A stretch of DNA of 64,000 bases from Sipunculus nudus (lineage: Eukaryota; Annelida; Sipuncula; Golfingiida; Sipunculidae): NCBI GenBank assembly GCA_026874595.1, contig CM049311.1:71472453-71536452 (forward strand), given 5' to 3'. Under the pieces are notes generated by a model, which was given only the letters and a program-made list of their open reading frames with translations, ran no database searches and was not told where the DNA came from. This document shows, piece by piece, positions 12,946-27,600 of this stretch. The position numbers and the translations under genes were made by a program. Each line of letters opens with the position of its first letter. The stretch's first letter is position 1.

Positions 12946-15900
12946 AAACACTTACAAACATCAATATCCATGCAAAGAATCATGGTGATCTCCCCATTAG
13001 TTGTTCAGATACTTCAGCTATTGTATCAAATTGTCCATTATTCTGAGGGATACTTCGGAGTCCTATAGCTTGAAGGATATGGGTAACAGAGACCTAATTT
13101 TAAGTTTCCACAGGCACTTTTCATGGGCCTTCTTGCATGACAAGAATGAAGATTCTAGGTCTAGTTGTTGCGATTTGTACCCTGTTGACAGATAACCACA
13201 TCTTTAAAGGTATCAAAAAAAGAGAAAAAAAAATCGTAAAAATTTGAAAAAAATAGAGGTGGCGCACCCAGTCTGCAGAAACTGATGGAACAGGTCATGA
13301 TCAATATGTATGCCAAAAATCATGACCATCAGTGTTGTAGTTATTGAGATACTGCAGTTTTTGTATCAAATTTTCCATTATTCTGGGGGGTAATTTGGAG
13401 CCATACAGCTTAAAGAATATGGGTAACAGAGACCTAATTTCAGGTTTCCATGGAGACTTTTCATGGGTCTCCCTGTGTGTCAAGAATGAAGATTCTAGGT
13501 CCAGTTTTAATGATTTGTGCCCTGTTAACAGATGTTCATAACTTTAAAGGTCTCAAAAATAGAGAAAAAATTCGTAAAAAAACCCGAACAAATACAGGTG
13601 GTGCCACCAGTCTGCAGAAACTGATGAAACACTCCATGATCAATATCCATGAAAACAATTATGGTGATCTCTGCATTAGTTGTTCAGATACTTCAGCTTT
13701 TGTATCAAAGTTTCCATTATTCTGAGCTGTACTTTGGAGTGCCATAGCTCAAAGGATATGGGTAACAGAGACCTAATTTCAGGTGTCCATGGAGACTTAT
13801 CATGGGTCTCCCTGTGTGTCAACAATGAAGATTCTAGGTCCAGTCCTTACGATTTGTACCCTGTTGACAGATAACTACATCCTGAAAGGTCTCGAAAATA
13901 GAGAAAAAAAAATTGTGAAAATTTGAAAAAATACAGGTGGCACCACCAGTCTGCAGGTACTGATGAAACACCTCTTGATCAATATGTATGCCAAAAATCA
14001 TGACCATCAGTGTTGTAGTTATTGAGATGTTGCAGTTTGTTTTTATCAAATTTTCCATTATTCTGGGGGGTTATTGGGAGCCCCCCATAGCTCAAAGGAT
14101 ATGGGTAACAGAGACCTTATTTCAGGTTTCCATGCAGACTTTTTATGGACCTCTCAGTGTGTCAAGAATGAAGATTCTAGGTCCAGTCTTTATGATTTGT
14201 GCCCTGTTAACAGCTGTTCACATTTTTAAATTCGTAAAAAATCGAAAAATTCAGGTGGCGCCACCAGTCTGCAGGAACTTATGGAACATCTCATGATCAA
14301 TATGTATGCCAAAAATCATGACCATCAGTGTTGTAGTTATTGAGATATTGATGTTTTTGTATGAAATTTTTTACTTTTCTGGGGGGTACTTTGCGGCCCC
14401 ATAGCTCGAAGGATATGGGTAACAGAGACCTAATTTCTGGTTTCCAAGGAGATTTTTCATGGACCTCTCAGTGTATCAAGAATTAAGATTCTAGGTCTAG
14501 GCTTTACGATTTGTGCCTTGTTAACGGACGGACAGACGGACAGACGGACGACGGACAAAGAGTGATCGCTATAGCTCAGATGACTTTCAGTCAGCTGAGC
14601 TAAAAATTAAGCAATACTGACATCATTTCTGGCATGTGCATAGCAAATGAATAGAAAAATATGTATATTATATATGATCAAAGTCAGATCAGTAGTTTTG
14701 ATATTGGGGAATCTTAAAGTGTAACAATGGGTTTTTAATGGAAAAATGAAGTGTTTCATTAATATCTCGAAGGAAATAAGTCCTAGTGACCAAATTCTTG
14801 GCATGATAGGGGATAAACATGATAGCATGATAGACATCTAACTGTATGCCAAATTTAAGGAACTTAGAGCTGAAGCTAGGGAGCTGAGCTCTTGCAAACT
14901 GCATAACACTAGCTTGATGTAAACAATATGTGACATGGTACTTGAAAACTTGAATAAAGTCTACAGTTTTTGATCAACTGGTTTCAAATTTTTGGTGTTA
15001 ACAGTTGAAATGCTAACAAACACATGCTTTGAAAATTAAATCCACAGCAGTTACAGGAAAAAAAAGTGCCATGGTCAAATTTGGGCAAAATTTAAGGAAC
15101 CAATTTTTTATTTTTGCTAATATTACTGGAAAAAAAGTGTTTAGCTTTAACAAGTTTTGTGTTAAATGATCAAATTTCTTTCCTGATTATTTACAAAATG
15201 CATTATGTTTCGGCCCATAACTTTTTTAAATTATATAATACAGACCTAATTTCTGGCATGTACATAGGAACTATATAGAGGATTATTTATGGTAAATATT
15301 AGGAAAAACAGATGAGTGGTTTTGATATTAGGCAGTCCTGAAGTGTGAAAATAGGTTTTTAATAAAAAATTGATGTTTTTCCTTAATTTCTCAAAGTAAC
15401 GAAGTCGTAAAGACCCAGTTTTCAGCTTGGTATGAGATCTTTGGGACATCTTACATTATGCCAAATATTGGATTCCTAGGTCTTACGGTTTCAAAACATG
15501 CCACATCTACGGAAGGACAGACGGACAGCAAGACAGACGGATGGATGACGGACAACAGACTATGACTATAGCTCAGATGACTTATAGTCAGCTGAGCTAA
15601 AAATATAATTTGAACATTTTCCAAAGTTGAATGATGATCAAACAATGGCTAATTATCCATGGCTAATTAAATTATTTACCATTCCAAAATTCTTTAATCC
15701 AAATTAGTTCATCAAAACTAACAGTAGTAATATAAACACTGAAGGGTTACTCGCACAAAGAAATATTAAACATTTTATTATAAACATCAGATATAGGGAT
15801 TAATTTACCAGGTTTTGAAAAAAATATGACCCTGTGCCTCAGCAAAATCACCTTTTTTCAATTATGCATGACCATATTTTCATTTGAAAAAAAAAAAATC

Positions 15901-16064
15901 TCTGTGCAACCTATTATTAAGCCATTTTGTGCTTGAGTTCACATATAAACATCTGGTCATACTAAGACAGTATATCTACCTTGAGAAAAATAATACTCCA
16001 CAAGACTATCTATCCACAAGAGTACCTTAATATGAACATATAATTAAAAATATAAATATTGTAC

Positions 16065-16276
16065 CAGCTCTGTGAGGTGACTGGTCTGTTCCAACAGAGT
16101 GAGTGTCATGCCCTCCAGCTGGAAGCTGATCTTGGTTTGTTTTAAGATGTCCATGCCATCCGGGGCTGACAACAGAGGGAGCTCAACCTCCACCACTGGT
16201 GTCATGGTGTCATCCACGAACGATCCTGTGGACACGGCCATACGATCCCCCATACCGTTATTAAGGTCTGTGGCAT
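16065..16276 (-). CDS. VPS13: VPS13 exon 29 of window (last seen)
   Basis: This 212-bp exon completes an Asp codon and encodes a linker (ATDLNNGMGDRMAVSTGSFV), then VEVELPLLSAPDGMDILKQT and KISFQLEGMTLTLLEQTSHL, ending TEL. The last part matches the (I/V)SFxxxxLxxxLYxxxxx strand pair of the next RBG module. Acceptor CTGCAG, donor GTACAA. The following intron runs to the left edge of the window. Confidence 0.95.
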
Positions 16277-16962
16277 CTGCAGGAAACATTCTTAATGTTA
16301 ACATTTCACAACAATAAACTAAAATACTCTGATAATTCTGCATTATCCTTTTTCTTCTCTGAATATGACAATCTTCATCATTCAAGTTAGACTGTGCTCA
16401 ATGTTTGATGATAGGCCTGACTGGATAAAAGTAATACCTTTTGTAATTTTCTGAAGGAAATTTTAATAATTATACTGTTGGAGAATTCAGGACATTTATA
16501 TAAATGTGTAATAAGGGATTTATGTATTCTATAATACAAACTAAACATCACATCTGTAAAAAATGTAACTAATAACCACACATATTACAGCTGTTTTATA
16601 GATGTGATATAGAATATCCATAAAATAAGCAATAATACACACATAGTACATGAGCTACATGCTTGATGAAAGAATTAAGAAAATGTTAGTAGGTGCAAAA
16701 GTTGCAAACACTGTTTTAAGACATCCAACCCATTGCTAGCAATTTTACCATTAAATTATTTTAATGTTCACTGGTGCATCTGAGGGACCAATGATAATTA
16801 ATACTTATAATGATACTTGATAATAATAATAATAATAATCAAACAGCATTTAAGACATTTCAAACAATTAACAAGCAATTTTACCATTTAATTATTTTGA
16901 TGTAAACTTGTGCATCTGAGAAACCAATAATAATAAATAAATAAATAAATAATAAATAAATA

Positions 16963-17021
<59 letters not shown>

Positions 17022-18704
17022 TGATGATTATAGTCATAAAAATAATTCACAAATACTCAGTTTATTCATACCTTAAACTGCCAAAGACAGTTCTAGGTTG
17101 GATGCAATCTTAATACTACTTTTATGTCAATATAACAGGTAGCCAACATAAATGTTCAAGAAATAAAAATCCATTTCACTATTTGGTAATAATGTGACAA
17201 ATATCTTCAAACACATGAAACCAAAACATAAACCAAATTTTTTTATCACCAACTGATTTCTGTAAAGGATTATTAATATATATCTGAACCTGGGCAGCTT
17301 GACAAGTTGATTAAAAAATATGCAAGAATCCATATAAAACAAGGGACCCATGGGTCACGGCGCTCAGCTGATCATGATTGGACTATAAATGTATCACCAT
17401 TGTTATACTATATTGAGTAGAAAAATCTTATGAATATCATGGTCATGTTGGGCTTTTATAAAGGAATATAATGTAATATGTGAGTAAATGATATATGAAA
17501 TAATCTGACTGATGGATTAATATGGAGTAAAATATGGTGGTTTATTTTTTATTTATTTGGGAGGGGTCGAAAAAAATTTATTTGAGCAAATATGAATGCA
17601 ATGACAGTATACTAAGCAGTGGTATAATGATGATAAGGCTATTGGTTGAAGGATCTATAGTGTATGGAAAACTGCAAGCTTTCAATTTGACAGATACAAG
17701 GTTATGATTAACTATGCTGATGAGGGGATTTATGAATTTGTGACTGTATGACATGATATCTTGACAAGATTGTTCTTGACAAGGTACATTATTTTGATGA
17801 CCCTCACGTCTACATATTACACAATATTGACATAATTTCTGGCATGTACATAGGTACCTATGGACAAATGGTCAACATTACTGAACCACCTAGAAGGTTA
17901 AAATATTAAAAATATGATGAAATGTAGATAAAGTTTGAGAGGAAGAGGTAATTTGGGCTATGGTTCGTTTATATGATTGAAGAAAATGTTGCAAATAATA
18001 TTTGAGATCTGACCATGCCTTTCCTAACTTACATTTTTGATAAGCTGTTGACAGTTCAACAGTTTACACATTTGTCTGATGAAATCCAATTTATTTGGTA
18101 AACCTTTTTTATCAATTTTATGATATGTATACAGTTGCCATAACGTCCCTACTCCACAGGTGCAATGACTTGATGGGGGGGGGGGGGGGGGGTTGTGTTA
18201 TGATCAGAGTTACAACGCCTCTGTCTCTCTGCAGATATTTTCTTTAATTATTAAATTTTATGCTATAGCCATAGAACTATTGTTCACAGTGCCAAGGAGC
18301 AAAGCCTCAGTGGGATGAAGAAGGGGATGGTGAGAGTTACAACTCCCTTGCATATACATACAGGATATGAAATTTAATTCAACAGTGCTTATAAAAAAAA
18401 GTTTATTCATGAACATTAAATATTTAAAACAGACAGAAAGATGGAGAAACAAAGCAAATCATTTTTTTCCCCCATTTTACTGAGCCAATAAAAAATTAAC
18501 AATATTTGCATTTATTCCTTTTTTTATTACATAATTTTTATCCAGGTTTACGAATGTTACTATAAATTTACAGTATAAAATACATGTGATTGTGAATATT
18601 TCAGTTGATTCACATTTCTAAATTGCATCAACATTTATAGCTAATGTATCTAGTTTATAGTACCTGTCAACAGAATGGGATGGAGGGAGGAAGGGAGGCA
18701 ATAA

Positions 18705-18763
<59 letters not shown>

Positions 18764-21700
18764 GCTCTCTGGTAATTACTGCCTGACCCAGCCTGACCCA
18801 GACACTCACAGTGGCAGTAGGTCAGACCTGAAGGTGTTATGTAACTGCCCAGTACACTGCATTTATACTGACCTGATGTAAACAATGAAGACTTGGTACC
18901 TGGAAACTTGAATAAAATCTACAGTTTTTGATCAATTAGTTTTAAATTTCATATTTTAACAGATGAAATGCTAATGTGTACATGCTGTGAAAATTAAATC
19001 CACAGCACTAACAGGAAAAATTTAAATATTTTTAATTTTTTTAATGGTATCAGGAAAAAAAGAAAAGTATTCTCAACTATGAAACTAATACATGTGTTAA
19101 AATTAATCCAAGGATCAAAACACCCAATATATTATACCAGGAGCAAACTGGGAATGTTTAATTTTATGAACTGAAATAAAGGATCAGCAATATAAATTTT
19201 GATTATTTAGCCAGTATCATGTAACAACTGATACAACCATGAGTTATAAGTCAAACACATTAAAATCTTTAATGAGCACTCTGATGAACATCCACACTTT
19301 CATAGCAATACATCACTTTGTGGACACAATTAAATGTGCACTTTAATCATTGTAACCCTGGTGGTACAATACAAAATCTAAAATGTAGCATAGCCAAAAA
19401 TAAAATAAAATACAGAAAATTATAACATTCATCTAGTTTATGCACCAGCTGGGGGGTGGGAGTGCAGGGCAGAGGGGAAGCCTGCTAGTAGTGGCCAAGC
19501 TAAGCCAAGGCAAGCTGCCTGGGGTGGGTTACATAATGCAAGTGAAGACTGTATTACTAGGTGGGCCAGAGGTAAACAACACTTGACATGGTGTATGAAA
19601 ACTTGAATAAAAGCTACTCTTTTCAAACAATTCCTTTGAAATTTCAGATTTTAAAAGATTAAATCCTTATGTATATATGCTGTGAAAATTAAATCAACAG
19701 TACTTACAGGGAAAAAACGTGCCATTGCCAAAGTTGGACAAAATTTAAGGTACTGATTTTTTATTTATGCTAAAAACTTGAAAAATTTGCAAAATTCAGA
19801 TCTAATTTTGGGTAAACAGTTGAATCTTGATTAAATAAAGTTATATTCCTGGAAAAAAGTCCTCAGCCTCAGCAATACTCATGTTAAGTGAGCAAATATA
19901 TTTCCTGATTTTTAAGAAACTGCATTATATTTGGGCCTATAACTTCAAAATAATACCCAATACTAACCTAATTTTTGGTATGTGCACAGAAAATGTATGG
20001 AAAAATAAGAATACTAAATATGAGCAAAAACAGATCAGTGGTTTTGATATTAGGCAGCTTTGAAGTGTAACAATGGCTTTTTTATGGAAAACGGAGGTTT
20101 TTCCTTAATATCTCGAAGGAACGAAGTCCTAATGACCCAATTTTTGGTATGGTAGGAGATTTTGGGGACATCTATTGGTATGCAGAATTTTGGATTCGTA
20201 GGTCGAACGGTTTTAAAATGTGCCCTGTTAACGGCCGGACGGCCGGATGGCCGGATGGACGACGGACAAAGGACCATGACTATAGCTCAGATGACTTATA
20301 GTCAGCTGAGCTAAAAAACAATCCTGTAAAGCAATAGGTCTCTTTTATCAGAAATTCTTGGAAGTGAAGCATAATTTAAAAATCAGTATTTACATTGCTG
20401 AATAATGTCAGAGTATGCATTCCTATAAATCCAACACCAGAAATAAACCATCCAATTTATTTAAAATTAACCTGGCTCATATACATATGATACATCTGCC
20501 TGAAACCTGTATACTAGTATTCAAACATGCAGTCTCTATAAAATAAGCATGGCAGGTGTGACCTTAAACAAAGTCTAAATAAATCTTAGAATATAACAGT
20601 TATAAACAGAATGCTCATTTATACTCATTCCAGGTCTAAGTAGCTTATCTCAATGATGCAGGGTATGGACTGTTCACTATTCTATAAGCATGGATGCCTA
20701 ACATTTACTAGATAAGCTGGATAAATTGCAGTTACTGCTGAGATGTCTTGATAATATACATTGATTCTGTAAATCTGACTCCGTATTGAAATGTTTATGA
20801 TAATGCCTACCTTCCTTAAGAATATAACATGACTGATGTTCTTTATAGCATGGGCAAAAGTTTTATGAGTGCTGTCCCATACAGTTTCTAATCTTGATTA
20901 TATATGTCTCAAAAGGAACATTTTTCAAATTTTGCACCATAATAAATAACCACTAGTGTTATTTTATTCAACATGAGCTAGACATTTTTTTTTTATTTTG
21001 CACATACCAAAAGCCAGATAACAGTACACATGACACATGCAAGGAAATAACAAACAAGATACCAAAAGGTATGTAAAGTATATTCATGTATTGGTAATAT
21101 TTGATAAATTGTATGTGACACAATGAAATTTGAATAACACGCCAGTCATGTGATGATTAATGATTTCAGATGGTGGCAAGCTTTGATATCGTGAGATTTT
21201 CCAGAGTGAACCACTGCATATAAATATATATATATACCAAGTTGCATAGCAAGCAGAATTTTACCTAACCAAAATCCATAGGAGCGATGGCCATCTAAGA
21301 AACAGAAGGTTTTTCTTAATTGAAGTTTTTTTGTTCCCAAGATACTTTGTATCATGATGAAAAGTTCAATAATATATCTTGTGCAACTTAAGAATATTTA
21401 AATAAATGATAACACCTGACCATAACTATGTGAAAATAAGAGGTATTTAGCCATTGAGTTCAGCTGAATATACAGCAGTCATATACTACAAATACCCATA
21501 CTGCTCTTTTATTAAGTACATGATAACCCAAGATCCTGGCTCAGCAATTTATAAAACAAACCCTTCAATTTGTCTCCTGGCCATTTTAAAACACCTTCTG
21601 TGGTTGGCTTTTTGTTTGCAAAGATTTCTCATTCATGATAATTCAAAAAAAGAAAATATAACAAATATAAAATCTCTTGAATAAGATCCACAACCTACAC

Positions 21701-24629
21701 ATGTGAACATTCTTATTATGTTGTGTCTTCAACTAACATCTCGCATACCTTATCCATGCCTGAACCATCAAACTTTGAAAAACTAGACTAATACCACCTT
21801 CTGTAACCCATAAATAAACGACTGATAATGTTAATAATGTGAGACTTTTTATAAAATATACCAATGATAAAAAGATATTTCCATTCACTCAATGTTTCCT
21901 TGGTCCCTGTCATTTTTCAAGATTGTGCATGCTCATCAAATAACTATATACAGTTTAACAATTACACTGTGTGGGTTACTCTATGGTAAAACTGTGAAAA
22001 TTGGAACTCCCATGATAATGTAAACTTGCAAATATGAAACCAACCACAGTGATTAAATGATTCTGACATCATTAATACATAGATCTTTGCTACATGTCTA
22101 TGATTAAATCTATTGTACTTACTATTTACTTTTATGAAAAAAAGTAGAATTAATTGTTCAATTCAATGGAATGTTTATTCAGACCATATGAAGGATTAAC
22201 AAAGATGAGGATTAATATAAGAGCCTAACAATATGTATCTAAAACTTGAGGCACAAATTTGTAGTGCTGAAGGTGATCCATTGTACCAGAGAGTGATTGC
22301 TACAGCCCAGTTCATTTCAATTTAATCAAGTTAAAATTCAAATATCTGACATAAACTGAATGAAATTCATGAAGAAACAAACTCATGTTGCTATAATAAT
22401 TGTTGATGATCTATTATTGATAACTGATTTTCTAGTTTCTTACTGTTATTACTTTGGAAAAGTTTCATTTAAATCACATGCAAGCCTTCTAGTATCCTTG
22501 GTCACAAAATTAGTACCATTAAACTTCTTGAGTTGTAGCATATTAGAGAAGATTAAACAAACATCACCCACCTATTCTGTCTGGTTTGTCGCTAACTTCA
22601 GAGAAATTCTGCTGCAGTGTGGCTATAACCACCCTGTAGTCTGACCGGGTCATCTCCACCTGAGTAAGACAATTAAAGCTGAATGCTGAAACTTCTAACT
22701 GACATACTGTTTCAGATGAAGAGAGAGCAGTTTTATGCCCTTTTTAAATTGTTCAAAATGTTTTGAACATTAAAACAACAATTCAAAATGTTTCATAACT
22801 GATTTAAACAAAATTTTCTCAAACCTCTTTTTGGTCTCAAAATGTTTCATGGCTAGCTAACCCAAAATCTCTCAATTTGTCCGTATGAAGGCTCAAAGTA
22901 TGCTTTTGCACACACCCACAAAACATTGTGGCCAGAACGCCAGCATCAACACTCGGTTTTTACGTTGCTAATATATACATGTATACAGGATTAGGTGCTG
23001 TATCCCACATGGACATGTATACTTTGCAATTCATTTAAAACCTAGTGACTGTTAACACACACAAAAACAGGGTATAATTTTACTGTTGGATATTATATAC
23101 ATATGTTAGAAGGGACAAGAGACACAAAACTGGCTGGTTTAATGCCTAACTTGAATGTTACATGGCAAGCTGAAAAGACCGGCCGAGAAGCAAAACAAGC
23201 TTATAATTATAAAGGCATGTACACATGCACACTGGGATGTAATTTGGCCAAATATATTGTACATTGATACTTCAAAGATTCAGAAAACTGTATTACAAAT
23301 CTTACTAATATTATTAGAAGAACCTAATCACTTATACAGCATGTTGAATTAACGCATAAAATAGCGTCTTCTCTTTGAAACTAGAATATGGGTAGACAAC
23401 AAATGACTATGTGTTTCTGCGGAAATCAGAGTGGTATGGGTGAAGTGAGGCATGGATTGAGTGATAAGGGGAAATAGAGTAAGATGTGTTGCATTATTGA
23501 TGGGGAAGGGAAAGCAACAATAAGGGTTAGGCTGATATGTCAAACCAGTCCTGAGATTTTAGCATGGATGTCTGCCACGTAAACATGATGTAGGTGGCAC
23601 CACCTGCCATATAACTAGAAACCTATCCATGATGTCTATATGTGCAAAATAGTCAGCAAATATGTCAAACCACTGCAGAGATATGAGTAATTTTAACCCT
23701 AGAAGGACAAACCAATGGACACCATGCAAAACTGGTTGTAGATGGCGCCACCAAACCAGTCCTGAGATATTAACATGGAGGTCTGCAGCATAAACGTGAT
23801 TGTAGGTGGCGCCACCTGTCATATAAATGAGAAACCTACCCATGATGTCTATATGTGCAAAATTTTCCAGCAAATAAGTCCAACCAATGCAGAGATATGA
23901 GGGATTTTAACCAAAGGCAAATGATCACATGGAAACTGCAAAAATAGTTGCAGATGGCACCAGCAGTTTTATGTATGATATAAAGCTATACACATGCAAA
24001 ATTTCAGCCCAATTGGTCAAACAAGTCCCAAGAAATTTGGCTAAAAGAGTGAAAACAGCTACACAGATGGATGCTCATGCGCATGAAGGTCCATGTATGG
24101 ACTAGTTTGGATTCCTCATTGTTTGGGGTCTAAATTGGCCTCCAGTCATATTTCTCACCTGGATGTGTTTCAGCTTGCCTGAGATCTCCCAGTTGAGATC
24201 ACTATGGACAGGAGGGAGGGCTCTTTTAATGTCTAGCTTTAAGCTGATTGGCTCAACCAGTTTTCTGCCCTGTTCAAGGTTCCCATTGTCTGACAAGAAT
24301 GCTCTACAAATAAAATGTTACCATATGCATCATCACTAACTTAATATTAATCATACATTGGGTAATATGAGTGATATAATTAGCCCATATCACAAGAATT
24401 TTCCTGCTATGATGCTGTGTGTGTTTTTTTTTATTTCTTTATTTTTCTTAACTATAGAACTAAAATAGAGTAGGTTACAATCATGTGCAAGTTAGCAGGG
24501 CTTTGAAATATATAGAGCATGTTTGCAATTATTGAATCTAACATATCAAATTCTGACATATTACTTTGTTAATTGTCATTACAATTATTATAATTATTAT
24601 TATTATTATTATTATTATCATTATTACTG

Positions 24630-24677
<48 letters not shown>

Positions 24678-27600
24678 TTAAAACTGTAATACATTTCACA
24701 AATACACACACTTAGGACATCAAATTTCAAAAACATTTTGTACATGGTGTGCTATACATTTATTGAAAGGTTTACACTTACATAATGCATAGTAATAATG
24801 TAGAAAATTAATAGAGGAACTGAATGTAAGAACATACATGGCATTTTGATTTTATCTTTATGAACTTTAAGCAATTTCATTCACAATGTATGTATTTTAC
24901 CTGTGAACTTGTAGTGAGTCCAGGTGCATGTATATATGGTCCCACTGCTGGGTGCCCCTGTGTCCACCCAGTTCTAAGTCCTGGAAGTCGTTCCTGAAGC
25001 ACATGTCCCCAAGCTTCAGGAACAGCAGCTCACAGGAAGTTGAATTCTGAGGCAGTAACACCACCGGGGCTTTGATGTCGATGTTCAGGCTGATACGAGT
25101 CCCTTGTTCCTGGATGTCTTGAAGCTGATGTCAGTATATGATAATTATAAGATAAATGAAGAATATTATAAAATATGCACCTGCTATTTAAGAGTGTATA
25201 TATACAAAAAAAACTGATAATGAATCAAATAAGAAAACTACACATTTGTTGGCATCACAGAAAATTAACCCCCCACCCACCATTCAAAATAGGCCTATCT
25301 TCAGAAGCATATACTGACACTTAAAATCCTATATATTCACAGATTTGACCTTGAAGACCAAGCTCAAGGTCAAGAGTCTTCAAACATGTCTGAGATCTTG
25401 GCTGAACCAATTTGTGTAGCAAATTTGAACAAAAGAAATACTGTACATAAAAAATTATTGAGTTAACAAAATTAAATCCTATGTTTCTGCAGATCTGATC
25501 TTGAAAATCAGGGTCAAGGTCACTAGTCTTCAAACATATCAGAAGTCTTGGTGGAACAGTGTGTCACATATGAAGAATAAAGAGAGGGTACTTCAAGAGT
25601 TATGAGGTTCACAAAAATCTATTATATCAGCCGATTTGATCTTGAAGGTGAAGGTCAAGGTCACAGTTTTCAAACTCTTTCAACAACTTATCATCTGACT
25701 TCTTTTATTTTGCTTTTGACATAAATACATCAATCAACTTGAGATACAAAATTTTTCCAATAATATGGAAATATTCAAGGTGAAGGCCACTCTCATAGGA
25801 AAAGTCATCACACACCTTTAAAATATACCTAATCCCACAACCCATATCCATGTATATATGCATAATATGAAAGAAATCTTTCCATTAGTTTTTGACTTAT
25901 AAAGCTCACAGTACTCTCAAGAAGCAATGATGGGGGAATTAAAAGGCATGCAAACAAGAAAAGGACATTGGTGGCACCACCATTCTCCCTCAGAACACAA
26001 AGCTATCCAAGATCTTTATTCAATTTGTCTTTTGGATCAATCTGTGCATCATTATTGAGATATTTAAGATTTTGTGGGATTTTCACCAAATAATGAAATA
26101 TTTATGGTCAAGGCCACTCTCATAGTTAAATTCATGACCCAAATTTAAATATACCTTGATCATTACATATCCCATATCTATGTATACGCATAATATGAAA
26201 TTACTGTCCATTAGTTTTTTTTACTAATAATGCCCACAGTACTGTCAAGTGGCAATGGGGGTATTATAAGTCACCAACACAAGAAACAAGTGACCCATGG
26301 GTCATGACGCTCAGCTGACTGGGAAGAGATTCGCAAAAGGAAATTTTATCATCTGAATGGTAGTATATACCCATTCAACTGAAGCATCAAACAGATTAAC
26401 CAACAGGCCAAGATTGTGTCTGTATTTATATATCTCAAAAATAGAGAAAAAATGTGTTAATTTTAAAAAAAAATACAGGTGGCTCCACCAGTCTGCAGAA
26501 ACTAATAAAAACACTTAATGGTCAATATCCATGCAAAGAATCATGGTGATCTCTGCATTAGTTGTTCAGATACTTCAGCTTTTGTATCAAATTTTCCATT
26601 ATTCTGAGGGATACTTGGGAGTCCTATAGCTTGAAGGATATGGGTAACAGAAACCTAATTTCAGGTTTCCACAGACACTTTTCATCGGCCTCCTTGCATG
26701 ACAAGAATGAAGATTCTAGGTCCAGTTGTTACAATTTGTGCAATGTTAACAGATGACAGCATCCTTAAAGGTCTCAAAATAAAGAAAAAGTTTGAAAAAT
26801 TGAATAAAATATAGGTGGCACCACCAGTCTGCAGAAACTGATGAAACCATTTGTGGCACGATTTAGGGTAGTACTTTCAAAACGATTTTTTTTGTCACCC
26901 TGTCAAATGGGGGGTAAACATCACAATTTATTTTTGCATGTCACACTAGTATAATGTACTAGTGTATATAATATATTGTGTGTAATATATGCTCATCTTT
27001 TACTCAGGTATCTTGTATTAGTCACCCCAGTCAGACCCCTCTTTCCTCAGATGCCATCACAAATGGATGCAAACATCACAAATTTATTAAAGGGGCATAC
27101 ACTACCCTACTATACATACCAAACATCACAAATGGATGTCAACATCACAAGCTACCAAGTCACCCCTGCCAGACCCCTCTGTACTGAGATGCCATCACAA
27201 ATGGATGCAAACATCACAAATATATTGAAGGGACATACACTACTCTCCTATACATACCAAACATCACAAATGGATGTAAACATCACAAGCCAACAAGCTA
27301 GGGTGACTCATACAAGATACCCGAGTACAAGATGAGCATATATTACACACAATATATTATATACACTAGTACATTATACTAGTGTGATATGTGAAAATAA
27401 ATTGTGATGTTTACCCCCTATTTGTCAGGGTGACAAAAAAAAATCGTTTTGAAAGTACTACCCTAAATCGTGCCTGGTATAGATGAAACACTCCATAATC
27501 AATATCCATGCAAAGAATCATGGTGATCTCTGCATTAGTTGTTCAGATACTTCAGCTTTTGTATCAAATTGTCCATTATTCTGAGGGATACTTCGGAGTT

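Larger units (their letters stand above)
8501..14603 (+). mobile_element. Element R1 copy 2, inserted in B, itself split by E and G
   Basis: The head CAAGTGACCCATGGGTCATG at 8501 and its leader match 26287-26470. The body continues for 40 bp at 10291-10330 and then from 12946, with units near 13258, 13595, 13935 and 14254. The tail with GGACGGACAGACGGACAG and the hairpin ends at 14603. Without the insertions it would be about 1.9 kb. Confidence 0.88.
1613..15602 (+). mobile_element. Element B copy 1, split into three pieces by nested insertions
   Basis: The pieces are 1613-2053, 8265-8500 and 14604-15602. Joined, they follow the order of the uninterrupted copy at 19280-20314: 5' block with 'ctgatgaacatccacactttc', then 'gtgccattgccaaagttgg', then 'gcaatactgacatcatttctggcatg', a GACGGAC-rich tail and the final hairpin ending near 15602. 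Both breaks fall in A-runs ('cagggaaa' and 'cataacttaaaa'). Confidence 0.85.

Noticed and set aside
13610-13640. CTGATGAAAC in R1 units, resembling a hammerhead core
   Set aside because: CTGATGA is followed at once by AAAC with no stem II and no pairing stem I. It cannot fold as a ribozyme.
1-16064. Search for further VPS13 exons downstream of exon 29
   Set aside because: No minus-strand block with splice sites and VPS13-like sequence was found. The stretch is repeats, so the next exon is taken to lie outside the window.
18618-18885. Ser/Leu-repeat open frames
   Set aside because: Translation of the (GA)n microsatellite at 18710-18759; not coding. The same holds for the frame at 29609-29836.
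26976-27335. 119-residue open frame with internally repeated peptide
   Set aside because: It lies wholly in the duplicated core of foldback element L and simply reflects the DNA repeat.
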